Made by a program: the position numbers and the translations under genes | Assembly: GCA_028641055.1 (NCBI GenBank) | Contig: CM054060.1 | Location: 164,386,954 to 164,450,953 of the forward strand | Direction of reading: 5' to 3' | Source of the DNA: Alopecurus myosuroides | Lineage: Eukaryota; Streptophyta; Magnoliopsida; Poales; Poaceae | DNA length: 64,000 nucleotides | Shown here: piece after piece, positions 46,691-57,200 of the stretch | How the letters are laid out: the number at the start of each line of letters is the position of its first letter | Numbering within the stretch: position 1 is the stretch's first letter | Notes under the pieces: model-generated | The model's database searches: none | The model's input: the letters and a program-made list of their open reading frames with translations, nothing else | Told to the model about the DNA's origin: nothing

Positions 46691-49600
46691 ATGGCCATGC
46701 CCGAGGGCGGCTCGGTGATCATCTTCGGCTCGCATCTCGTCTACGTCGCCACCGTCGCCAACAGCGCCTACCCCGAGCTGGTGCAAGACGCGGAGGATCC
46801 TCCCGCGGTGGCTGCTGCTCGCGGAAGGCCTGCACGCAGCTCTGCATGCTGCGCTGAGGTGATGGTGACGGGCTTGGCGGCGAACGCTGGCGCAGCTGCC
46901 ACTGGCGCTGCGGCCGTAGTCGAGGAGGTTGACGACCCGCCTGCTGGTGGCAGGAACCACCGGCCCTACGAGAAGGAGAGCAACTTGCCGCCTTCCACGT
47001 CTACGGTCATCCCCGCGTCTGCAGCGCGAACCGGCATGCCCACGCCCACCGACGTCGAGCTCCTAGCCGCAAGGGAGCAGCTCGAGCGGCAACGCCAGGA
47101 GCTGCTTGCCGAGCAGGCGGAGTTGGAGAAGATCAGGCTCGAGCTGAGTCTAGACCAGCTCGAGTACAACAAGGCCCACGGCTTCACGCCGGTCGCCAGG
47201 AGGCCCAGCAGGGTAGGCGCTACGCGGCGCAACCTGGGTGCCGAGATGGCGACATTTGCGGAGGAGCCCGCACAGTCCGCCACCGCGAACACCTTCACAA
47301 GGCCAAGATATAGCACACCCGCCAAGACGCTCAGGGCTGCGCAGGCCGTGGCTGCCGAGTTGCCGCGCCTAGATGGAGAGGCGCGTCTCAGGCAGCAGGA
47401 GAGACTCAACGAGTTGGTGCTGGAGGCCGCCAGGCAGAACGAGGAGTTCCGCAAGGCCAACCCGGGAGCTGGAGCATCGCAGGTGGTTCACTCGCATGCG
47501 GCGAGATCTAACGATCAAGCCTCATCTCCGCATCCTAGCCGCGAGAAGAGCCGCAGCGGGCGTTCGGGTAGAGACAGGCAAATGCAGGTGTATGACCCGG
47601 CTGCTGCCGCGAAACAGGCTGCTGTGCCGCAGCAGCCCGGGCAGGAACACAACACTGCAAGAGCAGGCTCTCAAGCCCATCAAGCTCAAAGCCGCGTCCG
47701 AGAAGCCGCGCGTCCGGGTACTTCTCGGCAACCCGCAGCTCAGCCTACTCGGCAAAGGCAGCAGCCGCGCCCAGTGGCACCAGTTGCCAACCCGGTGGAG
47801 CAGCCTGCAGCTATGCAGGTGGATAGGTATGATGATGGCTACTCGGCTATGGAGATGGCTGGTTATGACATTCATGACCGTGTTGGTGAGCGTGTGTTGG
47901 CGCCTGGAGATGCAAGGCACCAGTTGGATCGTCTCAGCTTGTCGGCGCGGCTTGAGAGCACGGGTCCTCCTGGCCCCGAGTGCTTTGGCCCGCGCATCAT
48001 GAACGAGCCATCCGTGAAGGGTTTCCAGCTCGCAAGAGGCACCAAGAGCTACAATGGTAGCACCAAGCCTGAAGATTGGCTCAATGACTACGTCACCGCA
48101 GTCCACATTGCGGGTGGCAACAGGAGATGGGCGGTGCGCTACGTGCCGCAGATGCTAGAGGGTCCAGCTCGCACTTGGCTCAACAACTTGCCCAAGCACA
48201 GCATAAACTGCTGGCTGGACTTCTCGGACGCATTCGTCAGCAACTTCACCAGCACCTACAAGAGGCCGAATAGGCCACAGCAGCTCTCGGCTTCCAGGCA
48301 GCGAGAAGACGAGACGGACCGCGAGTACCTTACTCGGTGGAGCACCTTGAGGAACACCTGTGAGGGTGTGAATGAAGCACAGGCCATCACTTGGTTTGCG
48401 CAGGGTTGCCGACATGGCAGTATGCTTTGGCAGAGATTGCAAAGGGAGATGCCGAACACCCTGGCCGAGACCATCAAGATTGCGGATCAGTACGCACTCG
48501 GTGATCCCACCCAGCCACTGATGGATTCCTCTGAGCCGAGAAGAAACTTCAACAGCAGCAAGCGCAACGAGTTCCGCAACAAGCGCCGAGTAGATACTCG
48601 GTATGATCCCGAAGAGGTGAATGCAGTGAATGTCGGAGGCGGTGGTGGCCAAAGGCAGAAACCTGCTGGAGCCTACGGGCAGAACCAGAACCAGGGCCAA
48701 GGCAACAAGAAACCTTTCCGCACTGCGCAGCCGGGTAGCGGGAACTCCGAGCAGCCGAAGAAGTTTGTCTTCGATGACATGAAGGATGGTCCGTGTAGCT
48801 TTCACACTCATCATCCCTCGAGGCCTGCTAACCACACTACTCGGCAGTGCGAGTGGTGGGATGTGATCAAGAGTGATGGCTTGCCTCCTCCTCCTCCTCT
48901 GCCAGCCGCCAATGCTACTGTTCAGCCTACTCGCGCTCCCGCAGCTCGGCCGCCAGTCTATCCGAGAAGAGAGAATGTCAACCAGGTGGCTTTAGGAGCC
49001 AACCGGAACTTCAACAACGAGAGATACCGCAACAACAACAACAACTACAACCGCAACAACAACAACAGAGGCAACAACAACTATCAGGGCAACAACAATG
49101 GCAACAATGGCAACAATGGGGGCAATGGCTCCAACCAGTACCAAGAGCACCATGAGAGCTATATGATCTTCACGTCTGAGGCAGTCGACAAGCAGTCACA
49201 GCACAGGCGGGCCATGGAGGTCAATGCAGTGATTCCGGCTGTCCCTCACTACATGTATTGGTGTGACCAGGAGATCAGGTGGACTCGGGCAGATCACCCC
49301 AAGGTGATGCCCAATCCGGGTACCTATGCTTTGGTGCTGGATCCTACATTCCTGGGCCCCGAGAAGAATGTGAGGTTCAGCAAGGTGCTGATCGACAACG
49401 GCAGCAGTATCAACATTGTGTACAAGGACACACTCGAGAAGCTTGGCCTGGCCGAGAACATGATGCTGCCCAGCAAGACCACTTTCCATGGCATTGTGCC
49501 CGGGATCTCATGCAACCCGATTGGCCGAGTGTGGATTGATGTGCTATTCGGTACTCGGGAGAACTGCCGCACAGAGCGCCTGCAGTTTGAAGTGGTGGAT

Positions 49601-49975
49601 CATCAGAGCCCCTATCATGCTCTACTCGGCAGGCCTGCTCTGAGCAAGTTCATGGCTTCTACCCATGTGGCCTATCTGAAGATGAAGATCCCCGGTCCCA
49701 ATGGCATCATCACCATCTCGGGAGATTACAAGAAGTCTATGGAGTGTGCCTCTGCTAGCTCCCAGCTGGCGGAGTCAATGGTGATTGCTGCCGAGAAGAA
49801 GAAGATGTACGAGGTGGTGGCCATGGCTCAGTCTGCACAAGCTGGCGCACAAGGTGTGCCGAGTACCCAGCATGGTACTGCTTTCCAAGCTGCCAAGGAG
49901 ACCAAGACAGTCCAGGTTGACCCCGAGTTCCCGGAGCGCGTGGCCATCATTGGTGCCGGGTTGGCCGAGAAATAG
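46691..49975 (+). CDS. gag-pro: Element D Gag-protease polyprotein
   Basis: The ATG at 46691 (MAMPEGGSV) gives 1094 residues to the TAG at 49973. The frame is also open upstream through the PBS into the LTR, including an ATG at 46514, so the start is not certain. Residues about 140-300 are rich in Gln, Glu and Arg and may be coiled-coil. The Gag core (SYNGSTKPEDWLNDY, then GPARTWLNNLP and REYLTRWSTLRNTC) lies near 450-580. A low-complexity Asn/Gly tract encoded by AAC repeats is near 775-815. The protease follows with LIDNGSSINIVY (Asp near 901) and ALLGRPALSKFM. No classic CCHC knuckle is seen. The TAG is in the same frame as pol and is conserved in element C, suggesting readthrough. Confidence 0.9.
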   Translation: MAMPEGGSVIIFGSHLVYVATVANSAYPELVQDAEDPPAVAAARGRPARSSACCAEVMVTGLAANAGAAATGAAAVVEEVDDPPAGGRNHRPYEKESNLPPSTSTVIPASAARTGMPTPTDVELLAAREQLERQRQELLAEQAELEKIRLELSLDQLEYNKAHGFTPVARRPSRVGATRRNLGAEMATFAEEPAQSATANTFTRPRYSTPAKTLRAAQAVAAELPRLDGEARLRQQERLNELVLEAARQNEEFRKANPGAGASQVVHSHAARSNDQASSPHPSREKSRSGRSGRDRQMQVYDPAAAAKQAAVPQQPGQEHNTARAGSQAHQAQSRVREAARPGTSRQPAAQPTRQRQQPRPVAPVANPVEQPAAMQVDRYDDGYSAMEMAGYDIHDRVGERVLAPGDARHQLDRLSLSARLESTGPPGPECFGPRIMNEPSVKGFQLARGTKSYNGSTKPEDWLNDYVTAVHIAGGNRRWAVRYVPQMLEGPARTWLNNLPKHSINCWLDFSDAFVSNFTSTYKRPNRPQQLSASRQREDETDREYLTRWSTLRNTCEGVNEAQAITWFAQGCRHGSMLWQRLQREMPNTLAETIKIADQYALGDPTQPLMDSSEPRRNFNSSKRNEFRNKRRVDTRYDPEEVNAVNVGGGGGQRQKPAGAYGQNQNQGQGNKKPFRTAQPGSGNSEQPKKFVFDDMKDGPCSFHTHHPSRPANHTTRQCEWWDVIKSDGLPPPPPLPAANATVQPTRAPAARPPVYPRRENVNQVALGANRNFNNERYRNNNNNYNRNNNNRGNNNYQGNNNGNNGNNGGNGSNQYQEHHESYMIFTSEAVDKQSQHRRAMEVNAVIPAVPHYMYWCDQEIRWTRADHPKVMPNPGTYALVLDPTFLGPEKNVRFSKVLIDNGSSINIVYKDTLEKLGLAENMMLPSKTTFHGIVPGISCNPIGRVWIDVLFGTRENCRTERLQFEVVDHQSPYHALLGRPALSKFMASTHVAYLKMKIPGPNGIITISGDYKKSMECASASSQLAESMVIAAEKKKMYEVVAMAQSAQAGAQGVPSTQHGTAFQAAKETKTVQVDPEFPERVAIIGAGLAEK

Positions 49976-49987
49976 GAAAGCGCGCTC
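49973..49987 (+). promoter_or_regulatory. In-frame TAG between protease and RT, conserved block
   Basis: TAGGAAAGCGCGCTC is identical in element C (33928-33942, minus strand), where it also separates protease from RT in frame. Candidate programmed amber stop or readthrough site. Confidence 0.6.
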
Positions 49988-52900
49988 ATCCGCTTCCTCC
50001 GTGAGAATCGGGATGTTTTCGCCTGGACTAATGAAGATCTACCAGGAGTCCCGAGGGAGTTGGTTGAGCACTCTTTGCATGTGCGTCCTGACGCCAAGCC
50101 CGTGAAGCAGGCTTTACGCCGCTTCGGGGATGAGAGAAGGAAGGCCATCGGTGATCAAATCACCAAGCTGCTGATCAGTAACTTCATCATGGAAGTGCTG
50201 CACCCGGACTGGTTGGCCAACCCGGTCATGGTCGAGAAGAAAAAGGAAGATCCCAAGGCTGCCACCGCATGGCGCATGTGCGTCGACTACACCGACTTGA
50301 ACAAGGCATGCCCCAAGGATCCCTTCCCGCTACCTCGCATCGATCATGTGATCGATTCCACTGCCGGCTGTGAACTGTTGTCTTTCATAGATGCCTACTC
50401 TGGTTTCCACCAGATTGCACTCAACCCTGCTGATCAAATAAAGACTGCTTTCATTACCCCGTACGGGGCTTATTGCTATCGTGTCATGTGTTTTGGCCTG
50501 AGGAATGCGGGTGCAACCTATCAGAGATGCATGCAGAAATGCTTGCATGACCAGCTCGGCAAGAATGTGCAGGTGTACGTAGATGACATTGTCATCAAAA
50601 CGAATAAAACACATACTCTGCTTGCCGACCTGGAGGAAACCTTTGCTAACCTACGCAGGTACAAAATGAAACTGAATCCGAGTAAGTGCACCTTTGGTGT
50701 ACCAGCTGGAAAGCTACTCGGCTTTCTCGTTTCTAGTCGGGGCATTGAAGCCAATCCGTCTAAGATAAAAGCTATTGAGAGCATGTCTTTGCCGAGATCA
50801 TTGAAGGATGTGCAAAAGTTCACGGGTTGTCTGGCATCATTGAGCCGTTTTCTGGGCCGAATGGGCGAGAAGGCTTTGCCTCTGTACCAGCTGATGAAGA
50901 AAAGCGACAAGTTTGTCTGGACTCCGCAAGCGGACGTGGCATTCAATGAGCTGAAAGCAATGTTGGCTAGCGCTCCCGTCTTGGCTAGTCCGCTACCCAA
51001 GGAGCCTATGCTGCTGTACATTGCCGCGACTAACCGAGTAGTCAGCGTGGTGATAGTGGTGGAGCGAGAAGAAGAGGGCAAGAGTGTGCAGCGCCCAGTC
51101 TATTATCTCAGTGAAGTGCTGTCCAGTTCCAAGCAAAACTATCCGCACTACCAGAAGATGACCTATGGTGTGTACCTGGGCGCCAGGAAGCTGAAACATT
51201 ACTTCCAGGAGCACCCCATCACTGTTGTGAGCTCTGCTCCCATCTCGGACATCATGGGAAACAAGGAAGCGAGTGGCAGAGTAGCCAAGTGGGCGATTGA
51301 GCTAGCCGCGTACGCTCCCGCGTATACGAGGAGAGAAGCAATCAAGTCTCGGGTCCTGGCGGAATTTCTTGTGGACTGGGCCGAGATGCAGTATGAACCT
51401 CCTGCTCCAGTTTCCAACTATTGGAAAATGCACTTTGATGGCTCAAAGGTGAAAGAAGGCCTTGGTGCTGGCGTTGTGCTTACATCACCCAAGCGGGATC
51501 AGCTCAAGTACGTGTTACAGATTCATTTCAAGGCATCCAACAATGTAGCCGAGTACGAGGCAGTGGTGCATGGTTTGCGAGTAGCAAAGGAGGTTGGTGT
51601 GCAGCGCATTGTATGCTATGGTGACTCAGATCTGGTGGTGCAGCAAGTCTCGGGTACCTGGGACGCTTTGGATGCCAACATGGCGTCGTATCGCTTCCTG
51701 GTGCAGTCAATGACTGGGTTTTTCGAAGGCTGTGAGTTCCAGCACATTCACCGAGCAGAGAACAAAGCAGCAGACGAGCTGTCCAAGTTGGGATCTTCTC
51801 GGCAGTCCATCCCGGCAGGGATTGCCTTGGAGCATTTGAGGAAGCCATCCATCAAGCCTTCCCCCAACTCGGAGTCCATCTTTGTTCCTTCTCTGCCAAA
51901 TGAAGAATCTGACCCAATGGAGATTGACTGGGAGAGTGCTGCAGGGAACCCGGGGACTGCCGTCCTCTACTCGGGGACTGCCACTCCCTACTCGGGGACT
52001 GCCATTCCCTACTCGGGGACTGCAGCTCCCTACTCGGGGACTGCCGTTCCCTACTCGGGGACTGCCACTCCCTACTCGGGGACTGCCACTCCTTACTCGG
52101 GGACTGCCGCCCTCAACCCAGAAGCTGTCGCATTCATTGAAGAAGTTCTCGCCAATCGGTCTGGGCTGCAGAGAAGCGCTCCTACTCCTCCTGTGCAACC
52201 ACCAGAGCCTGTCCCAATGGAAATGGACGAACCAGTGTTTCCCGTGCGGGAGACACCGAGTTGGGCAATGCCCATATTATCCTTTCTAAGGGACGACACT
52301 TTACCTGAAGATGAGGTAACTGCGAGGCAGATTCAGAGAAGGTCCAAGGGCTACACCATAGTCCGAGATGTGCTGCATAAGAGAAGTGCCACCGGCGTGC
52401 TGCAACGCTGTGTGAGCCCAGAAGAAGGAGAAGAAATCCTGGTGGAGATACATCAAGGGGAATGCGGGCATCACGCCTCTTCTCGGGCTTTAGTCAAGAA
52501 AGCTTTCCGGCATGGCTTCTACTGGCTCACTGCATTGCAGCAAGCAGAAGATATTGTGAGGAAATGCGCCGGCTGCCAGATGTTCGCAAGTAAGATTCAC
52601 ATGCCAGCTTCCGAGTTGAAAACAATTCCTATCACATGGCCCTTTGCTGTCTGGTGCTTGGATATGGTTGGTCCTTTCAAGCCGGCTAAAGGCAATATGA
52701 CACACATCTTGGTCATGGTGGACAAGTTCACCAAGTGGATCGAGGTGAAACCTATTCGGAAGTGCGATGGGGTCACAGCTGTGAAGTTTGTGAAGGATGT
52801 GATCATGAGATATGGCTACCCGCACAGTATCATCACCGACAATGGCACCAACTTTGCAGAGGGGGCAATGGTGCGATTCTGCAGAGATAAGCATATCCGA

Positions 52901-53527
52901 CTAGACGTTGCGTCAGTCGCGCACCCTGCCTCCAATGGGCAAGTTGAGAGGGCAAATGGGATGGTACTGGCTGGCATCAAGCCAAGGCTGATTGAGCCAT
53001 TGCTGAAAACACCTGGGTGTTGGCTAGAAGAGTTGCCAGCGGTGTTGTGGAGTCTAAGGACTACCCCTAACCGGTCAACCGGCTACACGCCATTCTTCTT
53101 GGTATACGGGGCTGAGGCCGTGTTGCCAATAGACTTAGAGCATGACTCCCCCCGAGTAGCCCTCTACACTGAGGTGGAGGCGAGAGAAGCTCGAGAAGAC
53201 GACGTTGACCTGCTTGAAGAAGCAAGAGAGCTGACTCTGTCACGTTCGGCTATCTACCAGCAAAACCTGCGGCGCTATCATAGCCGAAAGGTGAACCCAA
53301 GGGTTTTCCGAGAAGGAGACATGGTCCTTAGGCTGGTGCAACGCACAGCCGGGATGCACAAGTTGTCTCCTCCTTGGGAAGGGCCTTTCATTGTCAGCAA
53401 AGCGCTGCACAATGACGCGTACTATCTTGTAGATGTGCGCCCATCGCAGGCGAACAGGGCAGATAAAGCTGGAGAGGAAACCAAGCGTCCCTGGAATGTA
53501 GCTCTACTTCGTCGTTTTCATTCGTAA
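49976..53527 (+). CDS. pol: Element D Pol: RT, RNase H, second RNase H, integrase
   Basis: Open for 1183 codons in frame with gag-pro after the TAG. Numbering from 49976: RT with FIDAYSGFHQIA and catalytic YVDD at about 201-204. The first RNase H/connection region ends with HYFQEHPITVV. The second, archaeal-type RNase H starts FDGSKVKEGLGAG (Asp near 488), with AEYEAVVHG, YGDSDLVVQQ and NKAADELSK. A repeat-rich linker of about 660-715 follows. Integrase has HQGECGHH...CAGCQ and catalytic D896, D955 and E991, giving the DD35E spacing, and then WEGPFIVSKAL. No lesion is visible. It would copy the element's RNA and integrate the DNA, if made as a Gag-Pol readthrough product. Confidence 0.93.
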   Translation, partial: ESALIRFLRENRDVFAWTNEDLPGVPRELVEHSLHVRPDAKPVKQALRRFGDERRKAIGDQITKLLISNFIMEVLHPDWLANPVMVEKKKEDPKAATAWRMCVDYTDLNKACPKDPFPLPRIDHVIDSTAGCELLSFIDAYSGFHQIALNPADQIKTAFITPYGAYCYRVMCFGLRNAGATYQRCMQKCLHDQLGKNVQVYVDDIVIKTNKTHTLLADLEETFANLRRYKMKLNPSKCTFGVPAGKLLGFLVSSRGIEANPSKIKAIESMSLPRSLKDVQKFTGCLASLSRFLGRMGEKALPLYQLMKKSDKFVWTPQADVAFNELKAMLASAPVLASPLPKEPMLLYIAATNRVVSVVIVVEREEEGKSVQRPVYYLSEVLSSSKQNYPHYQKMTYGVYLGARKLKHYFQEHPITVVSSAPISDIMGNKEASGRVAKWAIELAAYAPAYTRREAIKSRVLAEFLVDWAEMQYEPPAPVSNYWKMHFDGSKVKEGLGAGVVLTSPKRDQLKYVLQIHFKASNNVAEYEAVVHGLRVAKEVGVQRIVCYGDSDLVVQQVSGTWDALDANMASYRFLVQSMTGFFEGCEFQHIHRAENKAADELSKLGSSRQSIPAGIALEHLRKPSIKPSPNSESIFVPSLPNEESDPMEIDWESAAGNPGTAVLYSGTATPYSGTAIPYSGTAAPYSGTAVPYSGTATPYSGTATPYSGTAALNPEAVAFIEEVLANRSGLQRSAPTPPVQPPEPVPMEMDEPVFPVRETPSWAMPILSFLRDDTLPEDEVTARQIQRRSKGYTIVRDVLHKRSATGVLQRCVSPEEGEEILVEIHQGECGHHASSRALVKKAFRHGFYWLTALQQAEDIVRKCAGCQMFASKIHMPASELKTIPITWPFAVWCLDMVGPFKPAKGNMTHILVMVDKFTKWIEVKPIRKCDGVTAVKFVKDVIMRYGYPHSIITDNGTNFAEGAMVRFCRDKHIRLDVASVAHPASNGQVERANGMVLAGIKPRLIEPLLKTPGCWLEELPAVLWSLRTTPNRSTGYTPFFLVYGAEAVLPIDLEHDSPRVALYTEVEAREAREDDVDLLEEARELTLSRSAIYQQNLRRYHSRKVNPRVFREGDMVLRLVQRTAGMHKLSPPWEGPFIVSKALHNDAYYLVDVRPSQANRADKAGEETKRPWNVALLRRFHS
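51953..52117 (+). repeat. 21-bp coding minisatellite inside D pol
   Basis: About eight in-frame 21-bp units with core CTCGGGGACTGCC, encoding a seven-residue repeat with consensus YSGTATP, between the second RNase H and integrase. The core equals the element's polypurine-tract motif (59997-60008). Confidence 0.93.
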
Positions 53528-54203
53528 GCAAAGATGTGTATGTACCCTCTTATCCGAGTTGAAATTCTACTCTGCAATCTGAAATTGTTCTCGGGGACTG
53601 CCCTCGTCCAAAATTGCTCTAAGTGTTTTTACTCGGCTTGGTCCTTTGTCTATTCGGTTGCTCCACTTCAGAACTCATAAGTGCATTGAGTACTGTGTTT
53701 AAACCTATATGCCAACTCTTCGACTCTGCTGCTGTCCGAAACCCGGCTTCATGGCAAGCAAGAGAACAAGCAAAAGGTCAATGAGCACACGAAAATCACT
53801 AAGGACGAAAGAGTGCAGGAACCGAGTAGGTTGTCGGTTACTTTTTGTTCCCTGTTCTCGTTTTCTCGGCTAGGTGGTGGGCTGCGTTATCATGATTGTT
53901 TCTAGCGGCTAAGTATTTGCAGCCTTGCTCCTTGATTCTTGTGACTCGAATACCAAACAAGCGACAAGTCGCAGGTAGAGCAGAGATGAAAAGACAGGGT
54001 GAATAAGAAATGCTACTCGGGGACTCGCATGGAAACACAACTCGGCACTAAGCCAGTGTCGTTCAAATTGATTAATGTCAACATAAACAGAGTGGGCATA
54101 AAAACTGAGTAGCAAGCAAGATAAAGATAGTCTGTTACATCTGCTCCCGGCATCCCGGGGATCTGATAAGAGTTCAAGTGAAAAAAAAAGATTGCAGGTT
54201 GCT
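53528..54203. other. Convergent spacer between D pol and antisense gene
   Basis: 676 bp with no recognisable gene. Holds a polypurine-tract-like copy CTCGGGGACTGCC at about 53590 and another, CTCGGGGACTCGC, at about 54015. Both transcripts would terminate here. Confidence 0.6.
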
Positions 54204-57200
54204 TCAAGTTGAGGAGGCGGTGTTCTCGGCGCTGGCCTTGGCAGCTGTTTCCTCGGCGGCAGACTTGGCGGTTGCTTCTTCAGTGGCCGCCTTCTCGGCC
54301 GCTTCTTCGGTGTTGGTGGCATCTGCCTCCGTCTGGACGGTGGCGGACTCGTCCAACTCGGCATCTTGCTGGGCGGCTGCCTGGTCAGAAGTGGCCGTGG
54401 CCACCGAGACGGGTCCTGGAGCCGAGGAAGAGCATGAAGCGTGGCCAGGAGGGGGCACCGTGTCGTCGAGAGCAGCACCTGAGGAGGTGCCGAAGTCGAG
54501 TGGCTCGCTGTCGATGTGCGCCCCTTCGTCTTCATCGCTACTCGCGACGACATCAGTTTTTCCCTTCCCGGCCTTGCCCTTGGGAGATTCGAAGAAGTCG
54601 CCAAGTTCTTCCTCTTCGTCATCATCTTCTTCGTCCTCGTACTCGGTGTCGGGTTCGGGGACGCCCTCGATGTAGACCTCCGTCTCGGCGCATTCTGCGA
54701 CCTCATACGCAATCTGCTTGCGCAAGGCCACGCTCTCGGCATCCGTCTCCCACTTGGAATCATTGCGCTTCCCGCGGATGCGCTGCATATCCAGGTTTTC
54801 ATACCAGGACGCTATGCAGAGAAGCATCACGTCCGCACCAGCACGGGCTCCAGAGGCTCGCCATTTTTTCAGCTCGGCCTTCACGTTCTCCAGCTTGTGG
54901 GCGAGATCCCGCATGTTCCTTGGCAGGGGGTCATGAGGCCAGAACAGCCGGTGGAGCTCGAAGCCCGCATGCATCAAATCAGTTCCGACGCCGGCCAGCT
55001 GTTCGAAGTAACCTTTGAGCACCAGCAAGCTGTCCTCGATATCAGCCCTGGTGTCAATTGGCTCACCCAGCGAAAGGCGTACTGCTCGGGCCTTGGCTAT
55101 CGTAGGCGTAGAGGAAGAATCAAGACGAGGCCAGATGTCTGAAATAGCAAGTGGCAAGATCAAAAACCGGGAAGAAAAAAGAGGCCGAGAAGGAACAAGA
55201 CCGAGAAGAAAAGATGCAATGAAGAGAAAACTTACCGATCAGTTGGCGGCGCAGCTGCTGCAGCTTGGTTCTCCAGGACTCCTCGTTGCCAATGTGTTTT
55301 TCTTGGATCAGGCGCAAGCTGTCCATCTGAGCGAAGAGATCAGCGTTGGTTTTCTTCAAAGTTTCGCACTCAGCCTCGAGGGCCCTCTCCTTGGCCTTGA
55401 AAGTGGTCTCGGCCTTGGCCTTCTCGGCGATTGCCTTGTCCCTCTCGGCGCCAATCTTGACGGCATCTTGGAGTGCCTTCTGAAGCTGAACCTGCAGCTT
55501 CTCCATCTCGGTGGTGTGGTCCTTCACCAGAGTAATGGCCTGGTCGGCTAGCTGTTTCTCCACCTCCGCTGGCTTGACGCACTCTTGATGTGCCTCAGCA
55601 AAGGACTTATGATCTTCTGCGAAGAGATAGATGAGGTTAGCAAAGGAGCAGAGAAGAAACAAATTCAAGGTCACAACGAGTAAACAGCAAACTCACCTTC
55701 AAGTCTCTTTATGGTGGCCTCGGCGTTCTCCACGAAGCTACGGCATTTTTCATGTTCATCGGCCAAGGCCTTCAGTTTGTCTGCAGAGAAGGAAAGGTTA
55801 GCGCGTGAGAAAGCAGAAGCGGGCGTAAACATAAAACGCAGAAACCGCGTGGCTAAAGGCGTACCTTGCACTTCGGCCAGCTGTTGGGTGCTGTCGTTCG
55901 CATTTTTGCTCGCGGCCTCAGCAGCTATCTTCTCCTTCTCCAACGCAGCAATTCGCCTCCTGGCGATGGAGTGGTTCCACAGAAGGATGCGGTACAAGTG
56001 TGTCCGCTTAAGGACGCTATCCTGAAAACCGAGAAGAAGCGAGTTAGAAAAAGCTGAGAAGATTCAACCCGAGTAGGAGGCTACTCGGAGAGTATCCATC
56101 TACTCGGCTAGAATCTCGGGGACTGGGGGTGATGGTAAAGAACAAGGAAGGCGAATAGAAGAGAAGGAATCTCAACTCGGAAAAGGCAAAAAAGACTTAC
56201 TGCGTAGCTCTGTTCGATATCTTCGGCGTTCTTGCGGTGCAAGAACATCTTGGCTGCGAGGGTTGCGGTATCAGTGGAGACGGACATGGGCTGGTGTCCC
56301 AGGTCGATCTTGTTCCAATCCACGTGGTAGTGGTCGATGGAGCCAAGGGTCAAGCCGTGCCATTTCTCCTCTCCGAGAACCCTGCTGTCCCACCTGGCGC
56401 TGATGTGGCCAACAGTGTCCAAAACCTGTTCAAGACCCTTGGAGGTTATTGGCTTGTCTTGAGCTCCCCGAGAAGCAATATTGACGGGTTTGTTTTGAGC
56501 TAGATCGAAGGGAGGAGTATTCCTGGCTACAGCTTTCCTTCCCTTCTGAATAGCTAAAGCTTTATCTTGGGGAGGGAAGCCGATGGTGTGTTGTTGGCTA
56601 ACCTCGACCATGTAATCCGGGTAGCAGGGTTGGCCAGCTGCGCGTGCGTCGGCGGAGAGCGCAGCAGGAATGGGGCCGGACTCGCGGATCACGAGCGCTC
56701 CGCCTGTGGATGCGCCTTGGTCTCTGGCCCTTTTCTTCGTTTGCTCCTTCTCGATTCTCTGCTTCTCGAGATCCTCGGGTTTCTTCCCGTCAGACTTGGA
56801 CTTCGTCTTCTCGGCGGCAGTCTTCTCGGCAACTTGCTTCTCGGCCTTCCTCTGCTCAGCCTTGGCTCTTTTATGCTCAGCCTTGGCCTCCTCAGCAGCC
56901 TCCTTATCGGCAGTCTCCTTCTCAGAAAGGCCTTTCTCGGAACAGAAATCCCTCAGAGCATCAAGGGCCTGTTGCCTGGTTACTCGCCCAGGAGGGCTGG
57001 ATGTGTCCTTGCTCTGTGGCGACGAGGAGGAAGTTGGTGGTGTAGGGCCTTGCGCAGTTGGTGGCGTAGGGCCTTGCGCAGTTGGTGGCGCCGCAGATCC
57101 ATCGCCCGGTGCAGCTCCTGGCTGAACACTACTCGGTGCGCCGCCTGGCAGTGGGTAGGCATCTGCTGTGGTAGCATCCGCGGCGGTGTCGTCTTTCACC

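Noticed and set aside
52093..52299. Minus-strand frames opposite the D minisatellite
   Set aside because: Open only because the 21-bp repeat lacks stops in several frames; shadow of pol.
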